NCBI GenBank assembly: GCA_965369445.1
Contig: CBDUQU010000153.1
Span: 1-6,768, forward strand
DNA: 6,768 bases
Source: SM23-73-3 sp965369445
GTDB taxonomy: Bacteria; Zixibacteria; MSB-5A5; SM1-73
Direction of reading: 5' to 3'
Shown: in pieces, positions 1-6,716 of the stretch
Layout of the letters: every line of letters starts with the position of its first letter
Position numbering within the stretch: the first letter of the stretch is position 1
The notes under the pieces: generated by a model
What the model was told of the DNA's origin: nothing
Database searches by the model: none
Seen by the model: the letters and a program-made list of their open reading frames with translations, nothing else
Program-made: the position numbers and the translations under genes

Positions 1-103
1 TGGAAAAGGTGAAAAAAGGAAGGAAGAAAAACTCGGAGGCGCTTATGACGGAAGAGATGCAATGGTGGGGGGTTTGGGAGATGCTGGACTCTAACCCAAT
101 GCC

Positions 104-110
104 AGGAGGT
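104..110 (+). promoter_or_regulatory. Ribosome binding site deciding the start of gene 1
   Basis: AGGAGGT is a full Shine-Dalgarno match and sits six bases before the ATG at 117. It is the strongest site near the beginning of the gene. A weaker in-frame alternative upstream is GGAGG at 35-39, five bases before the ATG at 45. Another downstream is GGAAGG at 186-191, six bases before the TTG at 198. Confidence 0.65.
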
Positions 111-116
111 GTTCAG

Positions 117-3100
117 ATGAACTCTGACAAGGTGAAACGAAACGTTTCCGCTGTTGAACGCAAGTCCAAAACTAACTTCAAGAAAGGAAGGAAAGCCTTG
201 AGGACAAAACTCCTTATTCTGACGGTGCTCCTGACGACAGTTTGCCTGTTTTCATTCTCTTCTTCTGAAGCTGCGACCTCTTCCGGCCAGCCTTACGACT
301 GCGAGGAAGACTTAATCGAGGTGATGTTCGCACAAGATTCCAGGGTGCGACTCCGGGCAGACGCGTTGGTCGATCTTAAAACGGATGCTTTGGCTGGCGT
401 GGATGAAGTGCTGGCTAAATCTGCCGTGGTCGAATGGTACCGAATCTGTGACGTGTCTGAGGAGCGGCTGGATGAGATTCAGTCTCGTGGCGAAGCAAAT
501 ACTGGTAAGCCAGTTTACAACCTGAACAACATCTATCGATTGCGGATTCCAAAGGGATTGGACGTCTGGGCAATAAGTCAGGAGTTGGAAGCACTTCCCG
601 GGATCATTCTTGCTCGACCTGTGCCAAAACCCATGCCTCTTCCCTCTCCTCCCAATTATGCTTCGTGCACTGGTGACACTTGTCAAGGTTACTTGCGCTC
701 GGCAAGCTCCACTCCCACAGGCATCGACGCCGATTATGCCTGGACCCAAACCGGGGGAAATGGAACCGGCGTGACCGTATGTGATCTGGAGTATGGTTGG
801 AATTATAACCATGCTGATCTCACCAAAGCGGTCGGCTCCCAAATCAATCCCAATCCGATTTTCTATCCCGCTGGAGCAGACACCAACCACGGTACCGCGG
901 TAATCGGTGAGTTGGTTTCCGATAATAATGCCTGGGGGACCACCGGGATTTGCTACGGGGCGACTCTCAAAACCTGTGGCACGGTGTATCCTAATGCTAC
1001 CACCTGGAACGTTCCTGGCGCAATAGCTTATGCAATTGATAGCCTCTCTGCAGGTGATGTAATTCTTTTGGAACAGCAATGGGCATACACCTATTTAGGT
1101 ACGGACTATATTCCTATCGAGTGGTGGCTCAATTATTCTCCTAATCCTCAGTCATACAACGGAGTTTATGCGGCGATTGAGAATGCCGTTGCAAACGGAA
1201 TCAATGTTGTCGAAGCTGGCGGGAACGGTTACGTGAATACCGATTACCTCACCTGGTATGGGAATTCAGGTGCTATCATCGTGGGGGCAGGAGGGGTGTA
1301 TCCTGGGGGCACTTGGCCTCAAGGAGATCTTCAAAAACTGGATTTCTCCAGTTTTGGCAGACGTTTTGACCTTCAAGGCTGGGGCGAAAACGTGACCACC
1401 ACCGGATACGGTGATTTATACAGCGCTCAAGGGTACAACTATTGGTACAGGAAAAACTTCGATGGGACGTCGAGTGCTTCTCCTATAGTAGCAGGAGCAG
1501 TTGCGTGTTGTGTGGGATATTGGAAGGCAAATATCTCGGCAAATCCACCTTCCCCACATTATCTCCGAACTGTTCTGATAAACACAGGAACACCTCAGGT
1601 TGGTCCACAATCCGGATGGATTGGTCCACGACCGGATTTGCGGGATGCAATTGTTGCCTTTGGTGCCGAGTGGGTTGATCTGACCTATAGCCCTCTGGGA
1701 GAAGACACAACCTACAGCCTAGGCGTTGCCTGGGGCGACTATGACAACGACGGCGACCTCGATGTTTATTTGGCACATGGTGGGAATCCCAACGAGCTTT
1801 TCGGGAATGAGGGGGGTGGAGTTTTTGTGGATGCAACCAGCGGACCTTTAGGGGATTCAGACTTCGGCGAAGGGGTAGCTTGGGGAGATTATGATAATGA
1901 TGGCGATCTGGACCTGTATCTGGCAAACTGCGGAACCGCCAACAAGCTTTTCCGAAACGAGGGAGGGGGAGTTTTTGTTGACGCTACCACCGGACCTTTA
2001 GGAGATCCTGCATGTGGAACTGGTGTTGCCTGGGGGGATTTTGATAATGATGGTGATCTCGATCTCTACCTGGTGAACTCCGACGGCACTAACAAGCTTT
2101 TCCGAAATGATGGGAGTGGAACTTTCGTTGATGCCACCAGCGGTCCTCTGGGAGATTCAGGAACTGGCGTAGCAGTGGCTTGCGCAGATTATGACAATGA
2201 CGGTGATCTGGACATCTACATCGTGAACGCCGGTAACGCTAACAGACTTCTCCGAAACGAAGGGAACTTAGTTTTTGTTGATGCCACCAGTGGACCTTTG
2301 GGGGATGCACTAAACGGCAGAGGAGTAGATTGGGGGGACTATGATAACGATGGTGATCTCGATCTCTACTTTGCTAACCGGTATACTGGGAATAAGCTTC
2401 TTCGCAACGACGGAGGGGGAGTCTTTGTTGATGTCACCAGTGGACCCCTGGCGGATGGGGGACACGCGAAAAATATCGCCTGGGGAGATTACGACAACGA
2501 TGGCGACCTGGATTTATTTTTGGCGAAAGGGGATGGTGCAACTTTGGGTCCGAACAGGCTTTTACGTAACGATGGCGGTGGGACCTTTGTTGACGCAACT
2601 TCCGGAGCTTTAGTAGATTTGGGGTTGTGGAGCGGGGCAAGTTTGGGAGATTTCGATAACGATGGTGATCTTGATCTTTATGTAGCCAACATGCAAGGTC
2701 CCAACAGACTATTTCTAAACCAGAAGGGTTCTACCAAGCACTGGCTCCATGTAAGCTTGGTGGGAGTCGTCTCCAACAAATCAGCGATAGGTGCAAGAGT
2801 TCGCGCTCATTCCGGCACTCTGTCTCAGATACGAGAGATCTCAGGAGGATCAGGTTATATGTCGCAGAACTCTTTGACTGTTGAGTTTGGGATAGGATAT
2901 TTAACTTCAGTAGATAGTCTGATAATCAGGTGGCCCTCTGGAACCGTGCAAAAGCTGACCAGCCTTCCAGTGGACACGCTCCTCACCATTACCGAGTCCG
3001 CCTTTATCCGAGGCGACGCCAACGGAGATGGAGTGGTAAATATTGGTGACGTGGTCTTTTTGGTCACCTATCTCTACAAGAACGGTCCTGCACCTAATCC

Positions 3101-3977
3101 TCTGTGGGTTGGAGATACCAACTCTGACGGCATAATCAACGTGGGGGATATCGTTTACCTGGTAGCCTATCTGTACAGGGGAGGGCCGCCTCCGTGTCCA
3201 GCAACAGACGGAGGTTTTCCAGCTAACTCCGCCAAACTCAGCGGCAGCCTTGGGTATGCAGAGATCTGGCCCGTACTCAAAACCGATCAGAACACTGTTG
3301 CTTTTGCCTCATGTTCTGAAAAAAATTCCGATGAGGTGTTCGAGATCTCAGTGATGGCGAAATTCGACCGGATCGTGTCAGGCGTGGAGCTGGAGGTAAA
3401 GTTCGACCCGGATCAGGTGAGCATGCTCGATCCCGCCCTGAGTTCTTTAACCAAGGGACTTCAACTCTTTGCCGGGGTGAAAGATGGAATTCAGAAGATC
3501 GGGATGGCAGACCTTTCCGGGAAGAATTTCCTTCCGCCGGGAGAAGGGGTCCTAGTCATTCTGCGAGCGCAAGGGAGTGATTTAAGCAGCATCAAGATCA
3601 CGAAAGCGACCCTGGTCGATCTGGACGCCAGGCCACTGGCCTTAGAGCTTTCTGGTGAGTTGAACCTTGAGGCTGCTAAGGGCTCTGATTCCAGACCCCA
3701 GCGTTTCTCTCTGTTGCAGAATCATCCCAATCCGTTCAACCCACGCACGAGCATAAGGTATGCTCTTCCACAAGATGCACACGTGAGGTTGACCATCTAT
3801 AACGTCCTGGGCCAAAAGGTCGCCACCGTGGTGGATGAATCGCAGTCTGCTGGGTTCAAGACGATCTGGTGGGATGGCAAGGATGCTGACGGATACGAAG
3901 TCGCCAGCGGAGTTTACTTCTATCGGCTGACCGCGGACAAGTTTTCAGAGGTTAAAAAGATGATGATGATGAAGTAA
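117..3977 (+). CDS. Secreted S8 subtilisin-like protease with FG-GAP repeats, ASPIC/UnbV, dockerin, cohesin-like and T9SS sorting domains
   Basis: Large exported protease (1286 aa from this start). A basic N-terminus and hydrophobic stretch (LLILTVLLTTVCLF, about residues 31-45) form a signal peptide, with likely cleavage after SEA (52). Residues ~55-180 look like a propeptide. The S8 domain spans ~202-517. By motif, the catalytic residues are Asp223 (CDLEYGW), His258 (NHGTAV) and Ser452 (GTSSASP), with oxyanion Asn370 (GGNG). Both DLE in place of DTG and GTSSAS in place of GTSMAA mark a divergent but probably active subclass. Residues 519-869 hold seven DxDxDG repeats, ~874-960 an ASPIC/UnbV domain (IRWPSG), 966-1028 a dockerin with two intact calcium loops, ~1047-1182 a cohesin-like domain, and 1193-1286 a T9SS/FlgD-like sorting domain. 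The ATG at 117 was chosen because AGGAGGT lies six bases upstream. The frame is also open from the window edge, with GTG at 9 and ATG at 45 as alternatives. TTG at 198 matches the second start of the downstream gene. The substrate is unknown. Confidence 0.95.
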   Translation: MNSDKVKRNVSAVERKSKTNFKKGRKALRTKLLILTVLLTTVCLFSFSSSEAATSSGQPYDCEEDLIEVMFAQDSRVRLRADALVDLKTDALAGVDEVLAKSAVVEWYRICDVSEERLDEIQSRGEANTGKPVYNLNNIYRLRIPKGLDVWAISQELEALPGIILARPVPKPMPLPSPPNYASCTGDTCQGYLRSASSTPTGIDADYAWTQTGGNGTGVTVCDLEYGWNYNHADLTKAVGSQINPNPIFYPAGADTNHGTAVIGELVSDNNAWGTTGICYGATLKTCGTVYPNATTWNVPGAIAYAIDSLSAGDVILLEQQWAYTYLGTDYIPIEWWLNYSPNPQSYNGVYAAIENAVANGINVVEAGGNGYVNTDYLTWYGNSGAIIVGAGGVYPGGTWPQGDLQKLDFSSFGRRFDLQGWGENVTTTGYGDLYSAQGYNYWYRKNFDGTSSASPIVAGAVACCVGYWKANISANPPSPHYLRTVLINTGTPQVGPQSGWIGPRPDLRDAIVAFGAEWVDLTYSPLGEDTTYSLGVAWGDYDNDGDLDVYLAHGGNPNELFGNEGGGVFVDATSGPLGDSDFGEGVAWGDYDNDGDLDLYLANCGTANKLFRNEGGGVFVDATTGPLGDPACGTGVAWGDFDNDGDLDLYLVNSDGTNKLFRNDGSGTFVDATSGPLGDSGTGVAVACADYDNDGDLDIYIVNAGNANRLLRNEGNLVFVDATSGPLGDALNGRGVDWGDYDNDGDLDLYFANRYTGNKLLRNDGGGVFVDVTSGPLADGGHAKNIAWGDYDNDGDLDLFLAKGDGATLGPNRLLRNDGGGTFVDATSGALVDLGLWSGASLGDFDNDGDLDLYVANMQGPNRLFLNQKGSTKHWLHVSLVGVVSNKSAIGARVRAHSGTLSQIREISGGSGYMSQNSLTVEFGIGYLTSVDSLIIRWPSGTVQKLTSLPVDTLLTITESAFIRGDANGDGVVNIGDVVFLVTYLYKNGPAPNPLWVGDTNSDGIINVGDIVYLVAYLYRGGPPPCPATDGGFPANSAKLSGSLGYAEIWPVLKTDQNTVAFASCSEKNSDEVFEISVMAKFDRIVSGVELEVKFDPDQVSMLDPALSSLTKGLQLFAGVKDGIQKIGMADLSGKNFLPPGEGVLVILRAQGSDLSSIKITKATLVDLDARPLALELSGELNLEAAKGSDSRPQRFSLLQNHPNPFNPRTSIRYALPQDAHVRLTIYNVLGQKVATVVDESQSAGFKTIWWDGKDADGYEVASGVYFYRLTADKFSEVKKMMMMK
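1671..2723 (+). repeat. Seven tandem FG-GAP/VCBS-type repeats inside gene 1
   Basis: Seven units share a consensus of the form FVDATSGPLGD, GVAWGDYDNDGDLDLYLAN, then NKLFRNEGGG. The DxDxDGDLD calcium-loop codons begin at 1737, 1887, 2037, 2187, 2337, 2487 and 2649. Five successive spacings are exactly 150 bases (50 codons) and the last is 162. All seven keep the DNDGDLD core, while the synonymous codons differ from unit to unit, so the array is old and held by selection on the protein. Repeats of this kind form integrin-alpha-like beta-propellers, and seven copies fit a seven-bladed propeller. The function is probably calcium-dependent binding or stabilisation (inferred). Confidence 0.93.
3012..3974 (+). 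repeat. C-terminal cassette, copy 1 (dockerin, cohesin-like, sorting domain)
   Basis: These 321 codons align without a gap to the last 321 sense codons of gene 2. By hand count about 84 residues differ, giving roughly 74% identity. Similarity starts at the first dockerin loop (GDANGDG) and stops at the stop codon. The dockerin is 3012-3200, the cohesin-like domain about 3255-3660 and the sorting domain 3693-3974. The segment 3422-3475 matches 6096-6149 at 53 of 54 bases. Confidence 0.92.
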
Positions 3978-3992
3978 GCTACGAGGGTCGGC

Positions 3993-4014
3993 AGGGGACA
4001 GAAAGTCCTCTGTC
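3993..4014 (+). other. Intergenic hairpin between the two protease genes
   Basis: AGGGGAC (3993-3999) can pair with GTCCTCT (4005-4011) over seven pairs, including one G-U, around an AGAAA loop. An alternative, mutually exclusive stem pairs GACAGA (3997-4002) with TCTGTC (4009-4014). No T-run follows, so a standard intrinsic terminator is unlikely. It could act as an mRNA processing or stability element, or be chance. The rest of the 103-base gap is AT-rich and shows no clear promoter. Confidence 0.4.
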
Positions 4015-4067
4015 AACCTAAAGAGGATAAGTTGAAAAATGAAAAACCCATAACTGTTAACCCTTGT

Positions 4068-4076
4068 GGAGGTGAT
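4068..4076 (+). promoter_or_regulatory. Ribosome binding site for the upstream start of gene 2
   Basis: GGAGGTGAT is complementary to the 3' end of 16S rRNA over nine bases. Its GGAGG core lies eight bases before the ATG at 4081. It argues for that start, although the next 27 codons are AT-rich compared with the rest of the gene and could instead be leader sequence. Confidence 0.6.
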
Positions 4077-4080
4077 TAAA

Positions 4081-6651
4081 ATGAGACACAGTTCGATATT
4101 TAAAGTAGCTTTAACTCTTAACCTTAAACCTGTAACCTTGATTTCTAAAAGGAGTAAAGCCATGAAAACAAAAATCTTAACAGTAACAATGCTCCTCCTC
4201 TTTTTGGTCGGGATTCCTGGGAATGCTGGACTGAAGAATGTAAAAGCAGAAGAGGCCATAGAGTTTGCGCCCGGGGTTTTGATGGTGAAATTTGCTGATG
4301 GTACGAAGGCACAAGTGGAAAAGAGGGAGGGATACGTTAGAACAGGTGTCCCCTCCATTGATGCCCTCAACAGGAAGTATGGTGTTGGAGAATTCATAAA
4401 AGTCTTCTCACCGGAACCCAAGTCAGAAAAAGGAAGGAGTGCGTATAGGGAATTGGGACTCGGCAGAATTTACAGATTTGCTACGGCCCCGGAGGCCGAC
4501 GTTCAGGCCATGGTGGCTGAATATGAGGCTGATCCGAACGTGGAATACGCTGAGCCTGACTATGTGGGTCATGGTCATTACACGCCTGATGATCCCAGTT
4601 TCGGTGTGCAATGGGGATTGTGCAACACGGGCAGCAATCCTCCAGGCCACCCGGGAACGGCTGATGCGGACGTAGACGCCACCGAGGCATGGGATTCCTG
4701 GACAGTACGTCGCATGCGTACTGTGGCTATTCTGGATACAGGAGTGGATATCGACCATCCTGATCTTCGACATCCTTTCAATCCAATGGAGGGTAACATT
4801 TGGTTCAATTATTACGAAATCTTTGGGTGGGACCCGTGGGGGGGGACCCCTGGTGTTGATGACGATGGGAACGGTTATGTGGATGACAACTGGGGGTTTG
4901 ATTTCGTCAACGGAACGCAGTCCGGAGGTCTCTGGTACAATGATGCAGATGGTCCCTGGGACGATCATGGACATGGCACTGTGAATGCCGGAATAGTTGG
5001 TGCCCGCACGGATAACGGCATCGGAGTGGCTGGGCTGGCCGGCAGTCCAGGTTACTTTGAGCATGTGTGGATCATGGCTGTAAAGGTGCTCGATAACAAT
5101 AATAATGGACTCTACTCCTGGTGGGAGGAGGGCCTCTACTATGCAGCAAACAACAACGCTTCCGTGATCAATATGAGCATGGGTGGTACTGGTTCCTCTA
5201 CTACCCTTCAGAGTGCGGTTGACTATGCTTGGGGTCAAGGCTGTGTGGTTGTTGCTTCGATGGGGAATAGCAACAGCAGCACTCCTGAATATCCAGCTGC
5301 TTTCACCAATACCATTGCGGTTGGAGCCACTGATACTGACGATTCCCGCTGTAATCCTACGGATTGGGGGACTGGTCGTGGCAGCAACTTTGGTTCCCAC
5401 ATAGACGTGGTTGCACCAGGGAATTGGATATACAGCACGGCATGGAACGACACTTATGCGTACTGGTCCGGAACCTCGATGGCCGCGCCTTTCGTTTCGG
5501 GATTGGCTGCGCTCCTGATGATGCTGGCACCCGGGACACTCTCGCCCGACGAAGTGAGAGACATCATCCGATCCACAGCCGAGGATCAGGTTGGATTGTG
5601 GACCGAAGATGTTGCTGGCTGGGATCCATACTATGGCTGGGGCAGGATCAATGCATGTGCGGCACTGGAAGCCCTACCTGCTCCCGGAGATGCCAACGGG
5701 GATGGAACAATAGATATCGGGGATGTGGTTTACCTGATAAATTACCTGTACAAGGGTGGTCCCGCACCTGAGCCTTTATACCCCGGGGATGCGAACTCTG
5801 ACGGTGTGATCGACATCGGCGACGTGGTCTATTTGATAAACTATTTGTACAAGGGAGGGCCTTCTCCGTGCCCGGGAACTGACGGAGATCTTCCAGCTAA
5901 AAGCGCCAAGCTGACTGCCGGTTCCGGGCATGCAGAGATCTGGCCTGTGCTCAATGTTGATCAGAACACTGCCACCCATACCCAATCTTTTGGAAACGGT
6001 TTTGATGAGGTGTCTCAGATTTCAGTGATAGGGAGATTTGATGTGGAGGTTGCCGGCCTGGAGCTGGAAGTGGAGTTCGATCCGGATCGGGTGAACATGC
6101 TCGATCCCGCCTTGAGTTCTTTAACCAAGGGACTTCAACTCTTTGCCGGTGTAAATGACGGAACTCAGAGGATCGGGATGGTTGATCTTTCCGGGAAGAA
6201 CTTCCTAGCCCCCGGAGAGGGAACCTTGATCACTCTGCGCGCCAGAGGCAGCGATTTAACCAGCATCAAGATCACGAAAGCGACTCTGGTGGACCTGAAT
6301 GCCAGACCATTGGCCCTTGAGCTTTCTGGCGAGTTGAATCTGGAGGCGGCAAAAGACACTGATTCCAGACCGCAGCGTTTCTCGCTGTCGCAGAACTATC
6401 CAAATCCCTTCAACCCGCAGACCAGCATAAGATATGCTTTGCCGCAGGATGCACAGGTGAGGTTGACCATCTATAACCTTTTGGGACAGAAGATCACCAC
6501 CCTGGTGGATGAGCAGCAGTCTGCCGGATATAGAACGGTGTGGTGGGATGGGAAGGACGCCGCAGGAGACGAAGTCGCCAGCGGAGTCTACTTCTACCGG
6601 TTGACCGCAGGCGAATTCTCTGAGGTCAGGAAGATGATGATGGTGAAGTGA
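4081..6651 (+). CDS. Secreted subtilisin-like serine protease (S8) with dockerin, cohesin-like and T9SS sorting domains
   Basis: Exported serine endopeptidase (856 aa from this start, 829 aa from the ATG at 4162). The signal peptide core is MLLLFLVGI, with likely cleavage after GNA (49) or VKA (56). Residues ~61-160 resemble the propeptide of fervidolysin-like subtilases (APGVLMVKF, then YEADPNVEYAEPDYV), which normally folds and inhibits the enzyme until cleaved. The catalytic domain has the canonical triad: Asp219 (AILDTGVD), His298 (DHGHGT) and Ser466 (GTSMAAP), with oxyanion Asn396 (SMGNS). An acidic DDDGNGYVDD insert may bind calcium. A dockerin (536-598; loops DANGDGTIDIGD and DANSDGVIDIGD), a cohesin-like domain (~617-752) and a T9SS/FlgD-like sorting domain (763-856) follow. 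It lies 103 bases after the upstream protease gene on the same strand, so co-transcription is possible. The start at 4081 has a near-perfect ribosome site. The start at 4162 also has one and gives a more ordinary signal peptide length, so the true start is uncertain. Confidence 0.96.
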   Translation: MRHSSIFKVALTLNLKPVTLISKRSKAMKTKILTVTMLLLFLVGIPGNAGLKNVKAEEAIEFAPGVLMVKFADGTKAQVEKREGYVRTGVPSIDALNRKYGVGEFIKVFSPEPKSEKGRSAYRELGLGRIYRFATAPEADVQAMVAEYEADPNVEYAEPDYVGHGHYTPDDPSFGVQWGLCNTGSNPPGHPGTADADVDATEAWDSWTVRRMRTVAILDTGVDIDHPDLRHPFNPMEGNIWFNYYEIFGWDPWGGTPGVDDDGNGYVDDNWGFDFVNGTQSGGLWYNDADGPWDDHGHGTVNAGIVGARTDNGIGVAGLAGSPGYFEHVWIMAVKVLDNNNNGLYSWWEEGLYYAANNNASVINMSMGGTGSSTTLQSAVDYAWGQGCVVVASMGNSNSSTPEYPAAFTNTIAVGATDTDDSRCNPTDWGTGRGSNFGSHIDVVAPGNWIYSTAWNDTYAYWSGTSMAAPFVSGLAALLMMLAPGTLSPDEVRDIIRSTAEDQVGLWTEDVAGWDPYYGWGRINACAALEALPAPGDANGDGTIDIGDVVYLINYLYKGGPAPEPLYPGDANSDGVIDIGDVVYLINYLYKGGPSPCPGTDGDLPAKSAKLTAGSGHAEIWPVLNVDQNTATHTQSFGNGFDEVSQISVIGRFDVEVAGLELEVEFDPDRVNMLDPALSSLTKGLQLFAGVNDGTQRIGMVDLSGKNFLAPGEGTLITLRARGSDLTSIKITKATLVDLNARPLALELSGELNLEAAKDTDSRPQRFSLSQNYPNPFNPQTSIRYALPQDAQVRLTIYNLLGQKITTLVDEQQSAGYRTVWWDGKDAAGDEVASGVYFYRLTAGEFSEVRKMMMVK
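4151..4164 (+). promoter_or_regulatory. Second in-frame ribosome site and start of gene 2
   Basis: GGAG at 4151-4154 stands seven bases before the in-frame ATG at 4162. Translation from here begins MKTKILTVTMLLLFLV, a textbook signal peptide. The stretch before this ATG (AAAGGAGTAAAGCC) closely resembles AAAGGAAGGAAAGCC before the TTG at 198 in gene 1, and the codons that follow also match. This start is therefore supported by comparison of the two genes. Confidence 0.5.
5686..6648 (+). repeat. C-terminal cassette, copy 2 (dockerin, cohesin-like, sorting domain)
   Basis: This is the partner of the copy at 3012-3974, offset by a constant 2674 bases along its whole length. The dockerin is 5686-5874, the cohesin-like domain about 5929-6334 and the sorting domain 6367-6648. 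Both dockerin loops keep the D-x-N-x-D-G calcium pattern. The second half of each loop reads IDIGD here, against VNIGD and INVGD in copy 1. The most variable part is the linker and first strand of the cohesin-like domain, around 5965-6010. Confidence 0.92.
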
Positions 6652-6654
6652 TTC

Positions 6655-6677
6655 AGGGGGTGTGATGGGAACCCCCT
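6655..6677 (+). terminator. Stem-loop just after gene 2, possible terminator
   Basis: AGGGGGT (6655-6661) pairs perfectly with ACCCCCT (6671-6677) around a nine-base loop, starting four bases after the TGA stop. The strong GC stem and its position fit a transcription end. The bases that follow are pyrimidine-rich (CCTAATCCCTCTTCCC) and lack a clean T-run, so the terminator call is moderate. Confidence 0.5.
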
Positions 6678-6716
6678 CCTAATCCCTCTTCCCACGATAT
6701 GAACCACATGGCGCAT

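Noticed and set aside
312..1079. Antisense open frame (255 codons) opposite the gene 1 propeptide and protease
   Set aside because: The sense strand here encodes a clear propeptide and catalytic motifs, and the antisense product has no signal peptide or family features.
1671..2723. Tandem repeat considered as a CRISPR array
   Set aside because: The 150-base units are coding, diverge at silent sites, and encode calcium-loop repeats. There are no short identical repeats with unique spacers.
3960..3971. Run of four ATG codons at the end of gene 1, seen as a possible microsatellite or restart site
   Set aside because: Gene 2 ends in a similar run of Met codons, and sorting domains of this type often end in Lys-Met-rich tails. 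It is explained by the protein family.
4032..4060. Possible promoter TTGAAA with a 17-base spacer to TGTTAA upstream of gene 2
   Set aside because: The -10 element matches consensus at only three of six bases, and the AT-rich stretch yields such matches easily. Promoter consensus in this lineage is not known.
4423..5400. Long antisense open frame (325 codons) opposite the gene 2 protease domain
   Set aside because: It lies wholly opposite a conserved S8 catalytic domain, has no ribosome site worth noting, and its protein shows no recognisable domain. It is best explained as a coding-composition shadow.
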